Assembly: GCA_937952455.1 (NCBI GenBank)
Contig: CALFYU010000435.1
Location: 1-6,032, forward strand
Direction: 5' to 3'
DNA length: 6,032 nt
DNA from: an uncultured Planctomycetaceae bacterium
GTDB taxonomy: Bacteria; Planctomycetota; Planctomycetia; Planctomycetales; Planctomycetaceae
Positions within the stretch are counted from its first letter, which is position 1, and every line of letters begins with the position of its first letter. Positions 5,600 through 6,032 of this stretch are shown here, piece after piece. Under the pieces are notes generated by a model. It did not search any database, was not told where the DNA came from, and was given only the letters and a program-made list of their open reading frames with translations. Position numbers and translations under genes: made by a program.

Positions 5600-6032
5600 C
5601 TATTTCACCTTCGTGAACTTCCGCAGGGACGGACAATCAGGCCCGACCATGCCCCGCTGCACGCCAGCGGAATCGGTCACCTCGCCGAGATAGATCTCCC
5701 CGCGAGAATCAACCCAAATGTCGTGCGGGGCGATGAAGTCGCCCGGTTGATACGGATCGCGGCCGCCGCCCCAGCGGGCGAGGAGATTGCCGTCGATGTC
5801 AAAAATGCTCAACCGTCCCCCCGTGTCGTCGGGTCGCGGGTCCGGTGTGCCGGCGTGATATCCGACCTCTGCCACGTACGCCCGATCGGCGTCGTCGAAG
5901 AAGACCTCGCACGGCCGGGCGATGTCAGGCCACTCATCCAGGTATTCCCCGTCGGGCGAAAAAATCTGCAACCGGCTGTTCTCGCGATCGGCGACGAACA
6001 CTCGACCGCGGCTGTCGAGCGCGATCCCGTGC
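5600..6032 (-). CDS. NHL-repeat protein resembling peptidylamidoglycolate lyase (PAL), 5' end cut by window edge
   Basis: The frame stays open through the right window edge, so only the last 143 residues are visible; an internal GTG at 6001 is not the start. The fragment holds NHL beta-propeller repeats: HGIALDSRGRVFVADRENSR (1-20), then GRLSIFDIDGNLLARWG (72-88) and APHDIWVDSRGEIYLGE (101-117). Animal PAL, the lyase half of the peptide-amidating enzyme, has a strikingly similar HSLAL...VADRENGRIQ segment and a closing PHDI...G-x-(V/I)-Y-(I/L)-G segment. Those carry zinc-binding histidines, so His1 and His103 here are candidate metal ligands and Arg20 a candidate active-site arginine. PAL splits peptidyl-alpha-hydroxyglycine into a peptide amide and glyoxylate. 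Whether this bacterial relative does so is unknown; a non-enzymatic NHL protein remains possible. Export cannot be judged because the N-terminus is missing. It is likely cotranscribed with the acetamidase. Confidence 0.88.
   Translation of the reverse strand, partial: HGIALDSRGRVFVADRENSRLQIFSPDGEYLDEWPDIARPCEVFFDDADRAYVAEVGYHAGTPDPRPDDTGGRLSIFDIDGNLLARWGGGRDPYQPGDFIAPHDIWVDSRGEIYLGEVTDSAGVQRGMVGPDCPSLRKFTKVK

Overview
The window is gene-dense, GC-rich bacterial chromosomal DNA, most likely from a planctomycete. The grounds are a secreted PQQ-type beta-propeller protein opening with a W-x-x-F-R-G-x-x-G-x-G-V-S type motif, a small membrane protein with an HHWSH signature, a bacterial PAL-like NHL protein, and single-gene transcription units in mixed orientations. 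No genus can be named from this sequence alone. I see no mobile element, CRISPR array, rRNA, tRNA or replication origin.

Layout from left to right. A membrane protein gene runs leftward off the window edge (1-360). It is divergent from a gene for a one-helix membrane protein with a TPR-like C-terminal domain (472-1599), and the 111-bp gap holds a good extended -10 promoter and a small dyad. That gene converges, with only 17 bp between stops, on a leftward gene for an exported beta-propeller protein (1617-2921). A second divergent gap (2922-3090) separates it from a rightward exported alpha/beta hydrolase (3091-4023). A YafP-like GNAT acetyltransferase follows on the same strand (4101-4571). 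It converges on a leftward pair across a candidate hairpin terminator. In transcription order the pair is a PAL-like NHL-repeat protein cut by the right window edge (5600-6032) and an acetamidase/formamidase family enzyme (4629-5543), 56 bp apart.

Most neighbours show no obvious shared pathway. The one suggestive pairing is PAL-like lyase plus acetamidase: both families act on amide or amidoglycolate chemistry and here they probably share a transcript. All intact genes appear undamaged. I found no clear novel system. The items most worth checking are the PAL-like/acetamidase pair, the domain arrangement of the 472-1599 protein, and the non-standard acid/histidine region of the hydrolase.
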